A DNA stretch of 54,755 nt from Winogradskyella sp. (GTDB lineage Bacteria > Bacteroidota > Bacteroidia > Flavobacteriales > Flavobacteriaceae): assembly GCF_016744625.1 (NCBI RefSeq), contig NZ_JADGDZ010000016.1, positions 1 through 54,755 on the forward strand, written 5' to 3'. The notes beneath the pieces are model-generated. The model was not told the origin of the DNA. It saw nothing but the letters and a program-made list of their open reading frames with translations, and searched no databases. This document shows, one piece after another, positions 45,033-54,720 of this stretch. The position numbers and the translations under genes are program-made. The first letter of the stretch is position 1. Each line of letters opens with the position of its first letter.

Positions 45033-46091
45033 ATGGCTCAATTTCATTCACTCAATATAAAATCTATAGAAAAGGTTACCGAAAAATCAGTAGCCATAAC
45101 TTTTGATATTCCTGAGAACTTAAAAGACAACTTCGTATTTAAAGCTGGTCAATATATTACCATAAAAACCACAATTAATAGAGAAGAGATTCGTAGAGAT
45201 TACTCTATTTGTTCTTCAAAAAATAGTAGAGATTTAACCGTTGCAGTAAAAGCTATTGAAGGTGGGAAATTCTCTATTTATGCCAATGAAAAATTAAGAA
45301 CTGGAGATACTATTGAGGTCGCAGAACCAAATGGTCGTTTTGTGTTTGAGGCTAACGGTGCCAAAACAAGAACGATTGCTGCTTTTGCTGCTGGTAGTGG
45401 AATTACGCCTATTCTCAGTATTGCAAAAACACTTTTAGAAGATGAACCATTTAGCAATTTTATCTTAGTTTATGGTAATAAAACATTGAACGAAGCCATG
45501 TTTGCAGAAGATTTGATGCGCTTAAAATACACCTATGGTAATCGTTTCCATGTTCATTTTATTTGTAGTCAGGCTCAAGAAGAAGATGCACTTTTCGGAC
45601 GTATTGAAAAAAGTACCGTAAATCTTATTGTAAAAAACAAATACAAAGGAGTCACTATCGAAAACTTCTACCTTTGCGGACCGGAACAAATGATACACAC
45701 CGTAAAAGATGTGTTAGTTGAAAATGGAGTAAAAGAAAAGAAGATTTTATTTGAATTGTTTACCGCTCCTGTTGAAACAGAATCAGGCTCTAACATCAAT
45801 TTACCATCAGGAAACACAAAAATCAAAGTTCTTGTTGACGAAGAAGAATTTGAATTTGAAATGTCTCAAGAAAAATCCATTCTCGATGCGGCTTTAAAAC
45901 AAGATATTGATGCTCCTTATTCTTGTCAAGGCGGAATTTGTAGTAGTTGCATTGCGCGATTAACTGAAGGCGAAGTTAAAATGCGACAGAATAACATTCT
46001 TACAGATGATGAAGTTGCGGAAGGTTTAATTTTAACTTGCCAAGCACATCCTACTTCTGCTTCTGTGGCTGTGGATTATGATGATGTTTAA
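45033..46091 (+). CDS. PaaE-like FAD/2Fe-2S oxidoreductase
   Basis: A 352-residue three-domain protein: FAD-binding barrel with RRDYSICSS, NAD(P)-binding fold with AAGSGITPILSI, and a C-terminal plant-type ferredoxin with C298-x4-C303-x2-C306-x29-C336. It passes electrons from NAD(P)H via FAD to the 2Fe-2S cluster. PaaE is the reductase of phenylacetyl-CoA epoxidase, but paaABCD are not here, so it may serve other oxygenases or desaturases. Divergent from padR. Confidence 0.9.
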   Translation: MAQFHSLNIKSIEKVTEKSVAITFDIPENLKDNFVFKAGQYITIKTTINREEIRRDYSICSSKNSRDLTVAVKAIEGGKFSIYANEKLRTGDTIEVAEPNGRFVFEANGAKTRTIAAFAAGSGITPILSIAKTLLEDEPFSNFILVYGNKTLNEAMFAEDLMRLKYTYGNRFHVHFICSQAQEEDALFGRIEKSTVNLIVKNKYKGVTIENFYLCGPEQMIHTVKDVLVENGVKEKKILFELFTAPVETESGSNINLPSGNTKIKVLVDEEEFEFEMSQEKSILDAALKQDIDAPYSCQGGICSSCIARLTEGEVKMRQNNILTDDEVAEGLILTCQAHPTSASVAVDYDDV

Positions 46092-46132
46092 TAAATGTTT
46101 TTAGTTGCACTGGTTCTCGATACAAAATTCTG

Positions 46133-46163
46133 AAAAAAAAATTCACTCCTTCTAGTGATTTTT
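46133..46163. terminator. Bidirectional terminator
   Basis: TCACT (46143-46147) pairs with AGTGA (46154-46158), extended by the flanking A-run and T-run. It serves the reductase gene (+) and the GT9 gene (-). Confidence 0.6.
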
Positions 46164-46196
46164 GAGATACGAAAAAAATAGTGTTAAGAAGTCTTT

Positions 46197-47222
46197 TTAA
46201 TTTTTAGAAATAACAGACGCAACTTTAGCAACAACTCCTTCAGTTGAAACACTACCAGCTGCATTTTCATATTCTTCAGGGAACTTATTACCATAAACCG
46301 AAGTTGGTATTAGTGGAAATTTCTCTCTATTTGCTACGAGTGTATAATCACTTTGTTGATTGTAAGGTGCGAAACCAGCAAAAGGATGTGTGACTCCCCA
46401 AATTGTAATGACTTTTTTCCCTAGCATTGCCGCTAAATGAGCATTCCCAGAATCCATAGCTAGCATGCCATCTAAATTAGAAATTAAATCGAGTTCTTCG
46501 TCTAAACTAAGTTTTCCAGCTATTGACGAAATGTTATTATGTTTCGTTTCAAACTGATTTAGAACCTCTATTTCCTCTTCTCCTCCACCAAATAAAACGA
46601 TGTTGTATTTTTTTGAAAGTTGAGCAATTACATCTTCCATTTGTTTTAATGGATACATCTTACTTTTATGTGCTGCAAAAGGAGCAATACCAATAGTCTT
46701 AAATTCTTTATTGATTATAAAAGATTCTAATTTTGCTGCTAACTTCTTTTGTTTCGGAAACGTTGGGTTAGATAAATCAACCGAATAACCTATTGCTTCA
46801 AAAACATCTGCGTAGCGTTGATGTGTGGTTTTTAGCTGTTGGAAAAGCTTTCCTGATGTCAAGTCTTTTTTTTCAGCTCTGCCTTTATCTAGTTGCACTA
46901 CTTTTTTTCCAGAGAAAAAGAATTTTAGAATTTTACTTCGTAATACGTTGTGTAAATCTGCAACAGCATCAAATTTTAATGTTTTAAGTTCCTTTGAGAG
47001 CGTGTAAAGTCCAAAGACACCTTTGTGCTTTCCTTTTAAATCTGCAGAATAGACTTCAACATTTTTTAAATCTTGAAAGAAGGGTTTAAAAAACGCTCTT
47101 GTGAGTACTGTTATTTTTAAATCAGGATGTTGCTCAGATAAAGCTCTTAAAACAGGAACTGTCATCGCGACGTCTCCCATTGCAGAAAACCTAATGACTA
47201 ATATGTGTTTTGGTTTTGGCAG
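46197..47222 (-). CDS. Glycosyltransferase family 9 (heptosyltransferase-like), non-canonical start
   Basis: A GT9 protein with the C-terminal nucleotide-sugar site motif LAMDSGNAHLAAMLGKKVITIWG. The first ATG (47180) gives 327 residues but begins inside the first Rossmann strand. In-frame upstream codons read PKPKHILVIRFSAMGD, the standard N-terminus of the family, yet there is no ATG, GTG or TTG before the TGA at 47247-47249. CTG at 47222, directly before PKPKH, is the best start (341 residues). It should add sugars in lipopolysaccharide core or a related glycan. It follows DUF4254. Confidence 0.8.
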   Translation of the reverse strand: MPKPKHILVIRFSAMGDVAMTVPVLRALSEQHPDLKITVLTRAFFKPFFQDLKNVEVYSADLKGKHKGVFGLYTLSKELKTLKFDAVADLHNVLRSKILKFFFSGKKVVQLDKGRAEKKDLTSGKLFQQLKTTHQRYADVFEAIGYSVDLSNPTFPKQKKLAAKLESFIINKEFKTIGIAPFAAHKSKMYPLKQMEDVIAQLSKKYNIVLFGGGEEEIEVLNQFETKHNNISSIAGKLSLDEELDLISNLDGMLAMDSGNAHLAAMLGKKVITIWGVTHPFAGFAPYNQQSDYTLVANREKFPLIPTSVYGNKFPEEYENAAGSVSTEGVVAKVASVISKN

Positions 47223-47292
47223 AGTTGTAATTATTATTAAACTGACTCATTGAGTGCAGTTGAAATGTATTATTACTCAAAATTTAAATTTT

Positions 47293-47313
47293 CTCGACTA
47301 CGCTCGAAATGAC
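47293..47313. repeat. Dispersed CTCGACTACG-type repeat
   Basis: CTCGACTACGCTCGAAATGAC, a relative of the element at 22851-22886, in the GT9-DUF4254 spacer. Confidence 0.45.
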
Positions 47314-47342
47314 AGGCAAATTAAATTTAAGCTGCGGAATTT

Positions 47343-47957
47343 TTATTTCTGTCCTCTTAAAACAGGATTAAGCTCATCGTCATTGTACATCTTCATCTGC
47401 TTGTAAACTTTCATGTACTTGTCGCCGTTAGAGATATCTTCTAATAAATCATCTATTGCAGTGCTTAAATCCACACGTTGTTCTAATAGAACATTTAATT
47501 TTGTTTGGCAAGCCGCTTTATGTGCATCACTAGCATCTTCTCTGACTGTTTCAATATGCATGTGATAAATTTTAAGTGCTAAAATTGACATTCTATCAAT
47601 TACCCAAGCCGGACTTTCAGAATTAATTTTAGCATCCGATTTTACCTCAACAGCCTTATATTTATCTAAAAAATAGCTATCTACATACTCAACCGTATCT
47701 GTTCTATCTTGGTTAGAGGCGTCAATCATTCGCTTTAACTTTAAAGCTGCTATAGGATCGATGTTTGGGTCTCTAATAATATCTTCGTAAGCCCACTGAA
47801 CAGTATCAATCCAGGATTTTCTGTACAATAAATGAGCAATTAAATCTTCGTCTTTATCGTATTTATTTGTAAACGGCTGATCTACTGTATTTAAAACTTT
47901 GTAAGTCTTAATTACATCTTGAAATATAGCATTAGCTTTTTGTGAAAACATATTCAA
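47343..47957 (-). CDS. DUF4254 family protein
   Basis: A 204-residue soluble, largely helical protein with conserved EDLIAHLLYRKSWIDTVQWAYED and the WVIDRMSILALKIYHM segment. The family is typically found next to GT9 glycosyltransferases in Bacteroidetes, as here. Biochemical role unknown. ATG at 47951 (third codon) is an equally possible start. Confidence 0.85.
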   Translation of the reverse strand: MNMFSQKANAIFQDVIKTYKVLNTVDQPFTNKYDKDEDLIAHLLYRKSWIDTVQWAYEDIIRDPNIDPIAALKLKRMIDASNQDRTDTVEYVDSYFLDKYKAVEVKSDAKINSESPAWVIDRMSILALKIYHMHIETVREDASDAHKAACQTKLNVLLEQRVDLSTAIDDLLEDISNGDKYMKVYKQMKMYNDDELNPVLRGQK

Positions 47958-47973
47958 ATCGATTTATAATATG

Positions 47974-47981
47974 CAAATATA
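47974..47981 (-). promoter_or_regulatory. -7 box for DUF4254/GT9
   Basis: TATATTTG on the minus strand, 16 bp upstream of the DUF4254 ATG. Confidence 0.5.
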
Positions 47982-48022
47982 GTTTGAATTATTAACTTAG
48001 CCATTCAACTAAAAGCTATTGT

Positions 48023-48682
48023 ATGCATATTCATAACTTGTCTGAAACTCCATCAATATTAAACACCTTCATTTCTGAAATTAGAGATAAAACCATTCAG
48101 AAAGATAGCATGCGCTTTAGACGAAATATTGAGCGTATTGGAGAAGTTATTTGTTATGAATTAAGTAAGTCTTTAAATTTTGAAACGCATCATATTGAAA
48201 CTCCCTTAGGTGTTTCTAATACTGTTTTGCATAAAAAAGATATTGTACTGTGTTCTATACTTAGGGCTGGTGTTCCACTTCACAATGGTTTACTCAATTA
48301 CTTTGATGCTGCCGAAAATGCATTTATATCTGCCTATAGACAGCATAAGCACAATCCAGAGAGTTTTGAAATTGTTGTTGAATATTTGGCGTGTCCAAGT
48401 CTAGAGGGCAAAACTTTAATTTTAGCAGACCCAATGCTAGCAACTGGTCAATCTATGGTAGCAACTTATGAAGCTCTAAAACCATTTGGAACACCAAAAG
48501 ATGTTCATTTAGTGAGTGTTATTGGAGCACAAAAAGGTGTTGATTATGTCTCCAATGCATTTAACTCAGATACACATCTTTGGATTGCAGCTGTGGACGA
48601 TACATTGAATAGTAAAGGCTATATAATTCCTGGATTAGGTGATGCAGGTGATTTAGCGTTTGGTAATAAATTACAGCAATAA
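48023..48682 (+). CDS. upp: Uracil phosphoribosyltransferase
   Basis: A 219-residue enzyme with the PRPP loop LILADPMLATGQSM and the C-terminal YIIPGLGDAGDLAFG that binds uracil. It converts uracil and PRPP to UMP. The stop overlaps the convergent DUF6427 gene by 12 bp. Confidence 0.96.
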   Translation: MHIHNLSETPSILNTFISEIRDKTIQKDSMRFRRNIERIGEVICYELSKSLNFETHHIETPLGVSNTVLHKKDIVLCSILRAGVPLHNGLLNYFDAAENAFISAYRQHKHNPESFEIVVEYLACPSLEGKTLILADPMLATGQSMVATYEALKPFGTPKDVHLVSVIGAQKGVDYVSNAFNSDTHLWIAAVDDTLNSKGYIIPGLGDAGDLAFGNKLQQ

Positions 48683-49588
48683 AGTAATTATTGGTGTTAT
48701 AATTAGTAGCACCACAAATACTTCTTTAAACCAACGCTCAGAAATAACTTCAATATAATTTGCCATAATTATAGAAAACGGAGCAAATAGGAATAAGAAT
48801 TCACTTCCATTTTTTACAGGTGAAATAATAGCAACCAATATGGCAATAACCGAAGCCCAAGCTGTAAGAAAATAAGATGGTCTTAGCTTTTTATTTTTAT
48901 CTGGTAGAGTTCTAAAAAAATATATGAGTATCCACACTAAAGAGGTAAACAAAACAGTGAATTTTATAATACTTTCTTTACTGTTGTATGGTGTAAAATC
49001 TAAACTTGCGTAACGCTGAAAGTTTGATGGTCTCATATAGACATCATATACCAAAATATTATAAACTAGTAGTAATACAATGACTGTTATAACACCAATG
49101 AATGGAATAATGATATTTTTTATATTGTTTTGCGAATAATAGATTAAAGCCACAATGACTAGGGCAAAAAATAATATTGACCAGAAATAAAATAATGTGG
49201 CAATTGTAATCCAAAAGGCAGCATCGAATAGTTTTTTCTTAATATGTAGTTTGGAGTGTAAACTGACTAAGCGTCGTAAGGCAAATAACACGAATAAATT
49301 TGCTAACAATAAATCTGAATATTTCATTGCTTGAGGAAACATACCTAGAAGCAATCCATATGTCATTATAGCATAACTGTTCCCTTGAGTAAGGTTGTTT
49401 TTTGAAACAATAAAATCTAAAAGAAATACTAGAAAAAGCGTAATTAATAATTTAGCACTTGCTATTAAAGTGCTATTAAAGTCATTGAAAAGCAAATCGT
49501 AATTTGTAATAGCAAAAAGTAAAACAACAAAAACCGCAACTATTATGAAGTTTATAGGCTTAGATTTACTAAAAATGCTTGTAATCAT
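48671..49588 (-). CDS. DUF6427 family integral membrane protein
   Basis: A 305-residue protein with about eight to ten hydrophobic helices, and charged loops such as RRLVSLHSKLHIKKKLFDAA and MRPSNFQRYASLDF. It fits the flavobacterial DUF6427 family that lies between upp and the small DUF6341 gene. Function unknown; the polytopic shape suggests transport or lipid-linked glycan handling, but no motif supports a specific claim. Confidence 0.8.
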   Translation of the reverse strand: MITSIFSKSKPINFIIVAVFVVLLFAITNYDLLFNDFNSTLIASAKLLITLFLVFLLDFIVSKNNLTQGNSYAIMTYGLLLGMFPQAMKYSDLLLANLFVLFALRRLVSLHSKLHIKKKLFDAAFWITIATLFYFWSILFFALVIVALIYYSQNNIKNIIIPFIGVITVIVLLLVYNILVYDVYMRPSNFQRYASLDFTPYNSKESIIKFTVLFTSLVWILIYFFRTLPDKNKKLRPSYFLTAWASVIAILVAIISPVKNGSEFLFLFAPFSIIMANYIEVISERWFKEVFVVLLIITPIITLLL

Positions 49589-49600
49589 TAACTCTTTTTG

Positions 49601-49608
49601 TATTTTTG
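49601..49608 (+). promoter_or_regulatory. -7 box for DUF6341
   Basis: TATTTTTG with TTG at 49579-49581, 19 bp upstream; 20 bp before ATG 49629. Confidence 0.6.
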
Positions 49609-49628
49609 CTGTGTAAATTTATAAAGTT

Positions 49629-49856
49629 ATGAAGGATTTCTTTTACGGAATACAAGATTTATTTGTTGATGGGCTATTTGCTCCTTTTGATGCGCTTAGA
49701 GCTTTAGAGTTAGAAAGCTGGTTTGGAGCAAACATTATGTCATGGCTTTTTATGGCTATTGGCTTTGTTGCATTTGTATATTGGATGATGCAATTGGCTA
49801 AATATAACGCCAATAACGAGGAAGACAAAAGTATTTCATCTCACTCGTATTTATAA
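49629..49856 (+). CDS. DUF6341 small membrane protein
   Basis: A 75-residue protein with an amphipathic N-terminus (DFFYGIQDLFVDGLFAPFDALRALE) and one membrane helix (IMSWLFMAIGFVAFVYWMM). It resembles flavobacterial DUF6341, sometimes mislabelled as uracil phosphoribosyltransferase because of its neighbour upp. Function unknown. It overlaps the convergent purD by 6 bp. Confidence 0.8.
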   Translation: MKDFFYGIQDLFVDGLFAPFDALRALELESWFGANIMSWLFMAIGFVAFVYWMMQLAKYNANNEEDKSISSHSYL

Positions 49857-51122
49857 ATCAAAACCAATATCTTTTCGATAATTCATCTTATCAAAATGTA
49901 GTCTTTCTATACTTTGGTAGGATTTTTTTATGGCTTCTTGGTATGTGTTGCCATAAGATGTAATTGCCATAACTCGTCCTCCAGAAGTTATTACTTTTCC
50001 ATCTTTTTCAATTGCTCCAGCATGAAAAGCAATGGAATCCGTAATCTTTTCTACTCCAATAATTTCTTTACCTTTTTCATAAGTTTCTGGATATCCACCA
50101 GAAACAAGCATTACTGTTGTTGCGGCACGCTCATCAATATTGATGCTAACCTCAGACAACGTTTGGTTTGCCATTGCTTGGAAAACTTCAACTAAATCTG
50201 TTTTTAGTCTTGGTAAAACCACTTCAGTTTCTGGGTCACCCATTCTTACGTTGTATTCAATCACTTTTGGGTCATCACCAACTTTAATCAATCCTATAAA
50301 AATAAAGCCAACATAAGGTAGGTTATCTTTCTTTAGACCTTCAACCGTAGGCTTTACCACTTCATTTTCAATTCTGTCTAAAAACGCTTTAGTTGCAAAT
50401 GGAACTGGAGAAATGGCTCCCATTCCTCCAGTATTTAACCCTGTATCTCCTTCACCAATACGTTTATAATCTTTAGCTGTAGGTAATATTTTATAATCTT
50501 TACCGTCCGTTAAAACAAAACAGCTTAATTCAATTCCATCCAAGAACTCTTCAATAACAACTTTGGTACTAGCCTCACCAAATTTTGCATCAACTAGCAT
50601 GCTTTTTAGCTCTGATTTAGCCTCTTCTAAGTCATTTAAAATTAAAACACCTTTGCCTGCTGCAAGTCCATCTGCTTTTAAAACATATGGTGGTTTTAAT
50701 GTTTCTAGAAACTTATAGCCATCTTCTACATTCTCTTTTGTAAAGCTTTCATATGCTGCTGTCGGAATATTATGACGCATCATAAATTCTTTTGCAAACT
50801 CTTTACTCCCTTCTAATTCCGCTGCTGCTTTTTGAGGACCAATAACAGCTACATGCTTTATTTCTTCATCTTGCAAAAAGAAATCGTGAATACCTTGTAC
50901 TAATGGATCTTCTGGTCCGACAACCACTAATTCAATATTGTTTTGAATAACAGCGTTTTTAATCGCTTCAAAATCGGTAACCGCAATATTTAAATTAGTT
51001 GCAATGGCTTCAGTTCCTGAGTTTCCTGGGGCAACAAAAAGCCCTGTACAACGTGTACTTTGTTTTACTTTCCATGCAAAAGTATGTTCCCTTCCGCCAG
51101 AGCCAATTATTAAAATATTCAT
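49851..51122 (-). CDS. purD: Phosphoribosylamine--glycine ligase
   Basis: A 423-residue ATP-grasp enzyme: N-terminal NILIIGSGGREHTFAWK, ATP-grasp PYVLKADGLAAGKGVLI, and YNVRMGDPETEVVLPRL. It makes GAR in purine synthesis. Its -7 box is 18 bp upstream. No other pur genes are in the window. Confidence 0.97.
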   Translation of the reverse strand: MNILIIGSGGREHTFAWKVKQSTRCTGLFVAPGNSGTEAIATNLNIAVTDFEAIKNAVIQNNIELVVVGPEDPLVQGIHDFFLQDEEIKHVAVIGPQKAAAELEGSKEFAKEFMMRHNIPTAAYESFTKENVEDGYKFLETLKPPYVLKADGLAAGKGVLILNDLEEAKSELKSMLVDAKFGEASTKVVIEEFLDGIELSCFVLTDGKDYKILPTAKDYKRIGEGDTGLNTGGMGAISPVPFATKAFLDRIENEVVKPTVEGLKKDNLPYVGFIFIGLIKVGDDPKVIEYNVRMGDPETEVVLPRLKTDLVEVFQAMANQTLSEVSINIDERAATTVMLVSGGYPETYEKGKEIIGVEKITDSIAFHAGAIEKDGKVITSGGRVMAITSYGNTYQEAIKKSYQSIERLHFDKMNYRKDIGFDL

Positions 51123-51140
51123 GATTCAAATTTGTTTGCG

Positions 51141-51148
51141 CAAAAATA
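51141..51148 (-). promoter_or_regulatory. -7 box for purD
   Basis: TATTTTTG on the minus strand, 18 bp upstream of the purD ATG. Confidence 0.55.
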
Positions 51149-51173
51149 ATTGGTTTTGAGTTGAAAAAACAGC

Positions 51174-51181
51174 TAGTTTTG
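51174..51181 (+). promoter_or_regulatory. -7 box deciding the start of the CapK-like gene
   Basis: TAGTTTTG lies 12 bp before ATG 51194. A longer start at 51161 would be upstream of this box. Confidence 0.5.
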
Positions 51182-51193
51182 AAAAAAGATATT

Positions 51194-52510
51194 ATGTCTT
51201 TATACAATTCACTTTTAAATAAAATTATATTACCTATTGGTGATGCTTTTTTCGGTGGATCTTATACAAAATACCTCAAAGAGTGGGAGGCTAACGACTT
51301 AAAAACTGAGTTTGAATTAAAAGTACTTCAGAAAAAACGGTTAATTAAAATTTTGGAACACGCAAAAAGACATGTCCCATTTTATGAGAATCAAACATAT
51401 AGTGGGTTAAAGGACTTTCCAATACTAACAAAAGATGTATTAAGGAACTCTAAGCAGAATTTAATTTCTAATGAATATAATCGAGCTAAATTAACCGAAC
51501 ATCACAGTAGTGGTAGCACAGGACTTCAGTCTTTCACCTATATGACTAAAGATCATCAATTCTATTTAAGAGCATTGCAAACACATTGGTGGAAATGGAG
51601 TGGTTATAATATTGGTGATAATCTTTTACAATTTGGTATTTCTCAAAAACGTTCTTTCACAAAGCGTTTGAAGGATTTTTTTTATAGATGTGATTATGTT
51701 AAAGCCTTTGGTTTGTCTGAAGACGAGTTACTTGATACCTCTAAACGTTCGATTAAACGAAATAAATTATTCATAGCTGGTTATCCATCAGTAATAAATG
51801 AATTGGCTAAATCTTCTTTAAAAACAAATTTTAAGAATGTCGAAGGTGTGATTTGTTATGGTGATAAGCTTTTTAATGGCTATGTGAAGAATATTAGTGA
51901 TGCATTTGGATCTAGTGTTAATATTATTGATACCTATGGCTGTGCTGAAGGTTTACTTATGGCTTGCACAAAAGACTTGGACTACTATTACATTATGTCT
52001 CCTCATGTTTACATAGAAATTGTTGATGATAATGGAAATGACGTAAAAGATGGTGAAATGGGTAATGTGCTTGTGACGTGTCTTACAAACCACGCTATGC
52101 CACTGATTAGATATAAACTCGGTGATTTGGCCATTATGCTTCCTAGAGAGGATTATCCTAAAAAGAGAGCCTTAAACTATCCTTTACTTAAAAAGGTTGT
52201 GGGAAGAGAAACAGATGTTGTAAAAACAAAAAAAGGAATTACTTTAAACGTACATAGCTTTACCGGAATTTTTGAACACTATCAAAACATAAAGCAGTTT
52301 AAAATTATTCAGAATGATTTAGAACATATTTTTGTAGAATATATATTGGACACTAATTATAAGTCTAATACATCCACATTAAAGGAAATAGAAAAAAAAT
52401 TTTTAGACTTAACTCATAATAGTTTGAATATTACATTTTGTAAAGTTGAAAGCATAAAACCAACTAAGTCTGGAAAACCTCAAATTATTGAATCTAATTT
52501 AGTGTCTTAA
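51194..52510 (+). CDS. CapK-like adenylate-forming enzyme (phenylacetate-CoA ligase family)
   Basis: A 438-residue protein from ATG 51194. It has the family's Thr/Ser/Gly-rich ATP loop (HHSSGSTGLQSFTY), the YGCAEGL adenylate motif and a C-terminal region with VVGRETDVVKTKKG. CapK-type members lie in capsule and exopolysaccharide clusters, where they may activate acids for transfer to glycans; the substrate is unknown. It is convergent with the GT2 gene and overlaps it by 17 bp. It opens the polysaccharide locus at the right end. Confidence 0.87.
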   Translation: MSLYNSLLNKIILPIGDAFFGGSYTKYLKEWEANDLKTEFELKVLQKKRLIKILEHAKRHVPFYENQTYSGLKDFPILTKDVLRNSKQNLISNEYNRAKLTEHHSSGSTGLQSFTYMTKDHQFYLRALQTHWWKWSGYNIGDNLLQFGISQKRSFTKRLKDFFYRCDYVKAFGLSEDELLDTSKRSIKRNKLFIAGYPSVINELAKSSLKTNFKNVEGVICYGDKLFNGYVKNISDAFGSSVNIIDTYGCAEGLLMACTKDLDYYYIMSPHVYIEIVDDNGNDVKDGEMGNVLVTCLTNHAMPLIRYKLGDLAIMLPREDYPKKRALNYPLLKKVVGRETDVVKTKKGITLNVHSFTGIFEHYQNIKQFKIIQNDLEHIFVEYILDTNYKSNTSTLKEIEKKFLDLTHNSLNITFCKVESIKPTKSGKPQIIESNLVS

Positions 52511-53267
52511 TTAGACGTGTTTTCACAAATAAATGCTCGTAGAGGAACTGTATCATATAAACCAATGACTTTATATAAGAAAACCCTAAACCTTTTCTAT
52601 AGACGTTAAAATTGTGTTTAATTAAATTAGACTTGTTTGACGACAATGAGCCTTCTGAATTACGATAATAGGCTATGGTCTCTGAAATTCCAATAGCTGG
52701 TTTTTTACTTCTTTTTAAAGCCTCTATCCATAATAACCAATCTTGTCGTTTTTTTAAATCTTTAGTAAATATTTTACCCAATTTTTCGCAATTGTATATT
52801 CCCGTGAGGTTCCCGATATAATTTGCTTTAAGTATTTTTTTGTGAGTAAGTGTATGCATAGCTTCTACTCTCTTGTGGAGTGGTTGACTATTAGAGTTGA
52901 TATGTTCATAACTTCCAAAACAGACATCGCTTTTATTAGTATTCAAAATATTGGTCTGTAGCTCTAATTTGTTTTCTTTCCAAAGATCATCTGCATCTAA
53001 AAAAGCAATGTATCTTCCTTGTGCCATTTTAGTTCCTAAGTTCCTTGCTTCGGCTGCGCCTTTATTTTTGGGGTGTTCAAAAAACTTTATTCTAGTGTTT
53101 ATATTAGAATATTTTTTAGTTAGAGTTATTGTGTTGTCTGAAGAGGCGTCATCAACTAAAATCAATTCCCAGTTAGTATAGGTCTGATTGATTACACTAT
53201 TAATAGTTTCTTCAATAACAGCTTCATTATTGTACATTGGTGTTATTATAGAGACTAGAGGTTGCAT
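52494..53267 (-). CDS. Glycosyltransferase family 2
   Basis: A 257-residue GT-A fold enzyme: VSIITPMYNNEAVIEETINS, the LVDDASSD motif at 38-44 and the metal-binding D91-A-D93 in FLDADDLW. It transfers a sugar from an NDP-sugar during exopolysaccharide repeat-unit synthesis. It starts 6 bp after the polyprenyl glycosylphosphotransferase gene, so is cotranscribed with it. Confidence 0.92.
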   Translation of the reverse strand: MQPLVSIITPMYNNEAVIEETINSVINQTYTNWELILVDDASSDNTITLTKKYSNINTRIKFFEHPKNKGAAEARNLGTKMAQGRYIAFLDADDLWKENKLELQTNILNTNKSDVCFGSYEHINSNSQPLHKRVEAMHTLTHKKILKANYIGNLTGIYNCEKLGKIFTKDLKKRQDWLLWIEALKRSKKPAIGISETIAYYRNSEGSLSSNKSNLIKHNFNVYRKGLGFSYIKSLVYMIQFLYEHLFVKTRLIKTLN

Positions 53268-53273
53268 TAGATA

Positions 53274-54629
53274 TTAATAAGCCTTATCATCACCTTTTAC
53301 GGCATTCATAAATGTTTGTGAAATTATCTTTATATCTAAAAGTAGGGACCAGTTTTCAATATAGAAGATATCGAATTTCACTCTGCCTATTATATCCTTA
53401 TCCGTTTCTACTTCTCCTCTAAACCCACTTACTTGGGCTAAACCTGTAATTCCTGGTTTCACAAAATGTCTTACCATAAACTTATCAATCTTCTTTGCAT
53501 ACATGTTTGTATGACTTACCATATGTGGTCTTGGCCCAACTACTGACATATCACCAAAAAGCACATTAAAGAATTGAGGTAGTTCGTCTATACTTGTTTT
53601 TCTAATGAATCTACCCACTTTAGTAATACGCTGATCATTTCTTGTCGCTTGATGTAAATGAGCAGTTTTATTCGGTGTCATTGATCGAAACTTGTAGCAA
53701 TCGAACTCCCTAAAATTAAACCCATTTCTAGATTGTTTAAAAAATACAGGGCCTTTAGATTCTAACTTTATTAAAATAGCAATTAATGGTGTTAACCATG
53801 ATAAAATAAAAATTACGACGATACTGGAAAATAAAATATCGAAACCACGTTTTACAATAGTATTTACAGAATCTTCTAACGGAATTGTTCTTAATGTAAG
53901 GATAGGAATATAATCATAGTATTCATAACGAAGTCTTTTCGAATAAATCTCCTTACTATCTGGAATAAACTTTAAGATCTTAAGATTATTATCAGCGAAA
54001 TCTACAATATCAGCGATTTGAGAATTTGTAAGTTCGGATATAGAACAATAAATTTCATCAATGTTCTCATTAAGGATGTATTCAAAACAATCGTGTATTG
54101 GTAGTTCTTTGGTCTTAAAACTGAACGTTTTTTTATGTGAATATCCGTATTCGGGATTCTTATTGAAAAAACTTTCTAATGCAATTGTTTTTTTATTTAG
54201 ACCAAAAATAACTGTAGACCTATAATTACCACCAAAAGAAACCCTGTACTTCTGTAACAAATAATAAATTGTAAACTTAAAAATTGTAACGAATAAAAAA
54301 CAAAGAAGAGTATATTTTACAATAGGTCGTGGATATATCTCTAATTCGTGATATAAACCAGAAAAAGCAAAAACAAAGAGTAAAAACAAAATCAATTGTT
54401 TTACGATAAGTGACAAAATATTGACTGGTCTAGTATATCTATAAACCTCATAGAACTTTGAATAAACAGATAGTAGAATCCAACCTATAGATATAAAAGT
54501 TGAAAAAATAAAAGGGTCTTTTCCGTTTAATAAATAAACTATTGCTATTCCATTAATAATCGTTAAATCAATTAAATATGAAATAGGTCTTAAATATCCT
54601 GAATATCTTCCGTGTTTAAATAAACTCAA
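53274..54629 (-). CDS. Exopolysaccharide polyprenyl glycosylphosphotransferase
   Basis: A 451-residue protein with four N-terminal membrane helices, a cytoplasmic CoA-binding-like region (about 130-250), a fifth helix and a bacterial sugar transferase domain (KRGFDILFSS, then YKFRSM, DELPQFFNVLFGDMSVVGPRP). It loads the first sugar-phosphate on undecaprenyl phosphate. The start is TTG at 54629, matching the family N-terminus. A -7 box lies 91 bp upstream. Confidence 0.92.
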   Translation of the reverse strand: MSLFKHGRYSGYLRPISYLIDLTIINGIAIVYLLNGKDPFIFSTFISIGWILLSVYSKFYEVYRYTRPVNILSLIVKQLILFLLFVFAFSGLYHELEIYPRPIVKYTLLCFLFVTIFKFTIYYLLQKYRVSFGGNYRSTVIFGLNKKTIALESFFNKNPEYGYSHKKTFSFKTKELPIHDCFEYILNENIDEIYCSISELTNSQIADIVDFADNNLKILKFIPDSKEIYSKRLRYEYYDYIPILTLRTIPLEDSVNTIVKRGFDILFSSIVVIFILSWLTPLIAILIKLESKGPVFFKQSRNGFNFREFDCYKFRSMTPNKTAHLHQATRNDQRITKVGRFIRKTSIDELPQFFNVLFGDMSVVGPRPHMVSHTNMYAKKIDKFMVRHFVKPGITGLAQVSGFRGEVETDKDIIGRVKFDIFYIENWSLLLDIKIISQTFMNAVKGDDKAY

Positions 54630-54720
54630 ATTTTACTATATCTATTTAGGCTAGAGCATCTGTATAATAATCAACAAAAGATACAACTAATTTTATATTA
54701 AATTTATATTAAATTTATAA

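Noticed and set aside
47248..47250. ATG upstream of the GT9 gene as its start
   Set aside because: It is in another frame and reaches a stop after about 19 codons; kept only as a frameshift alternative.
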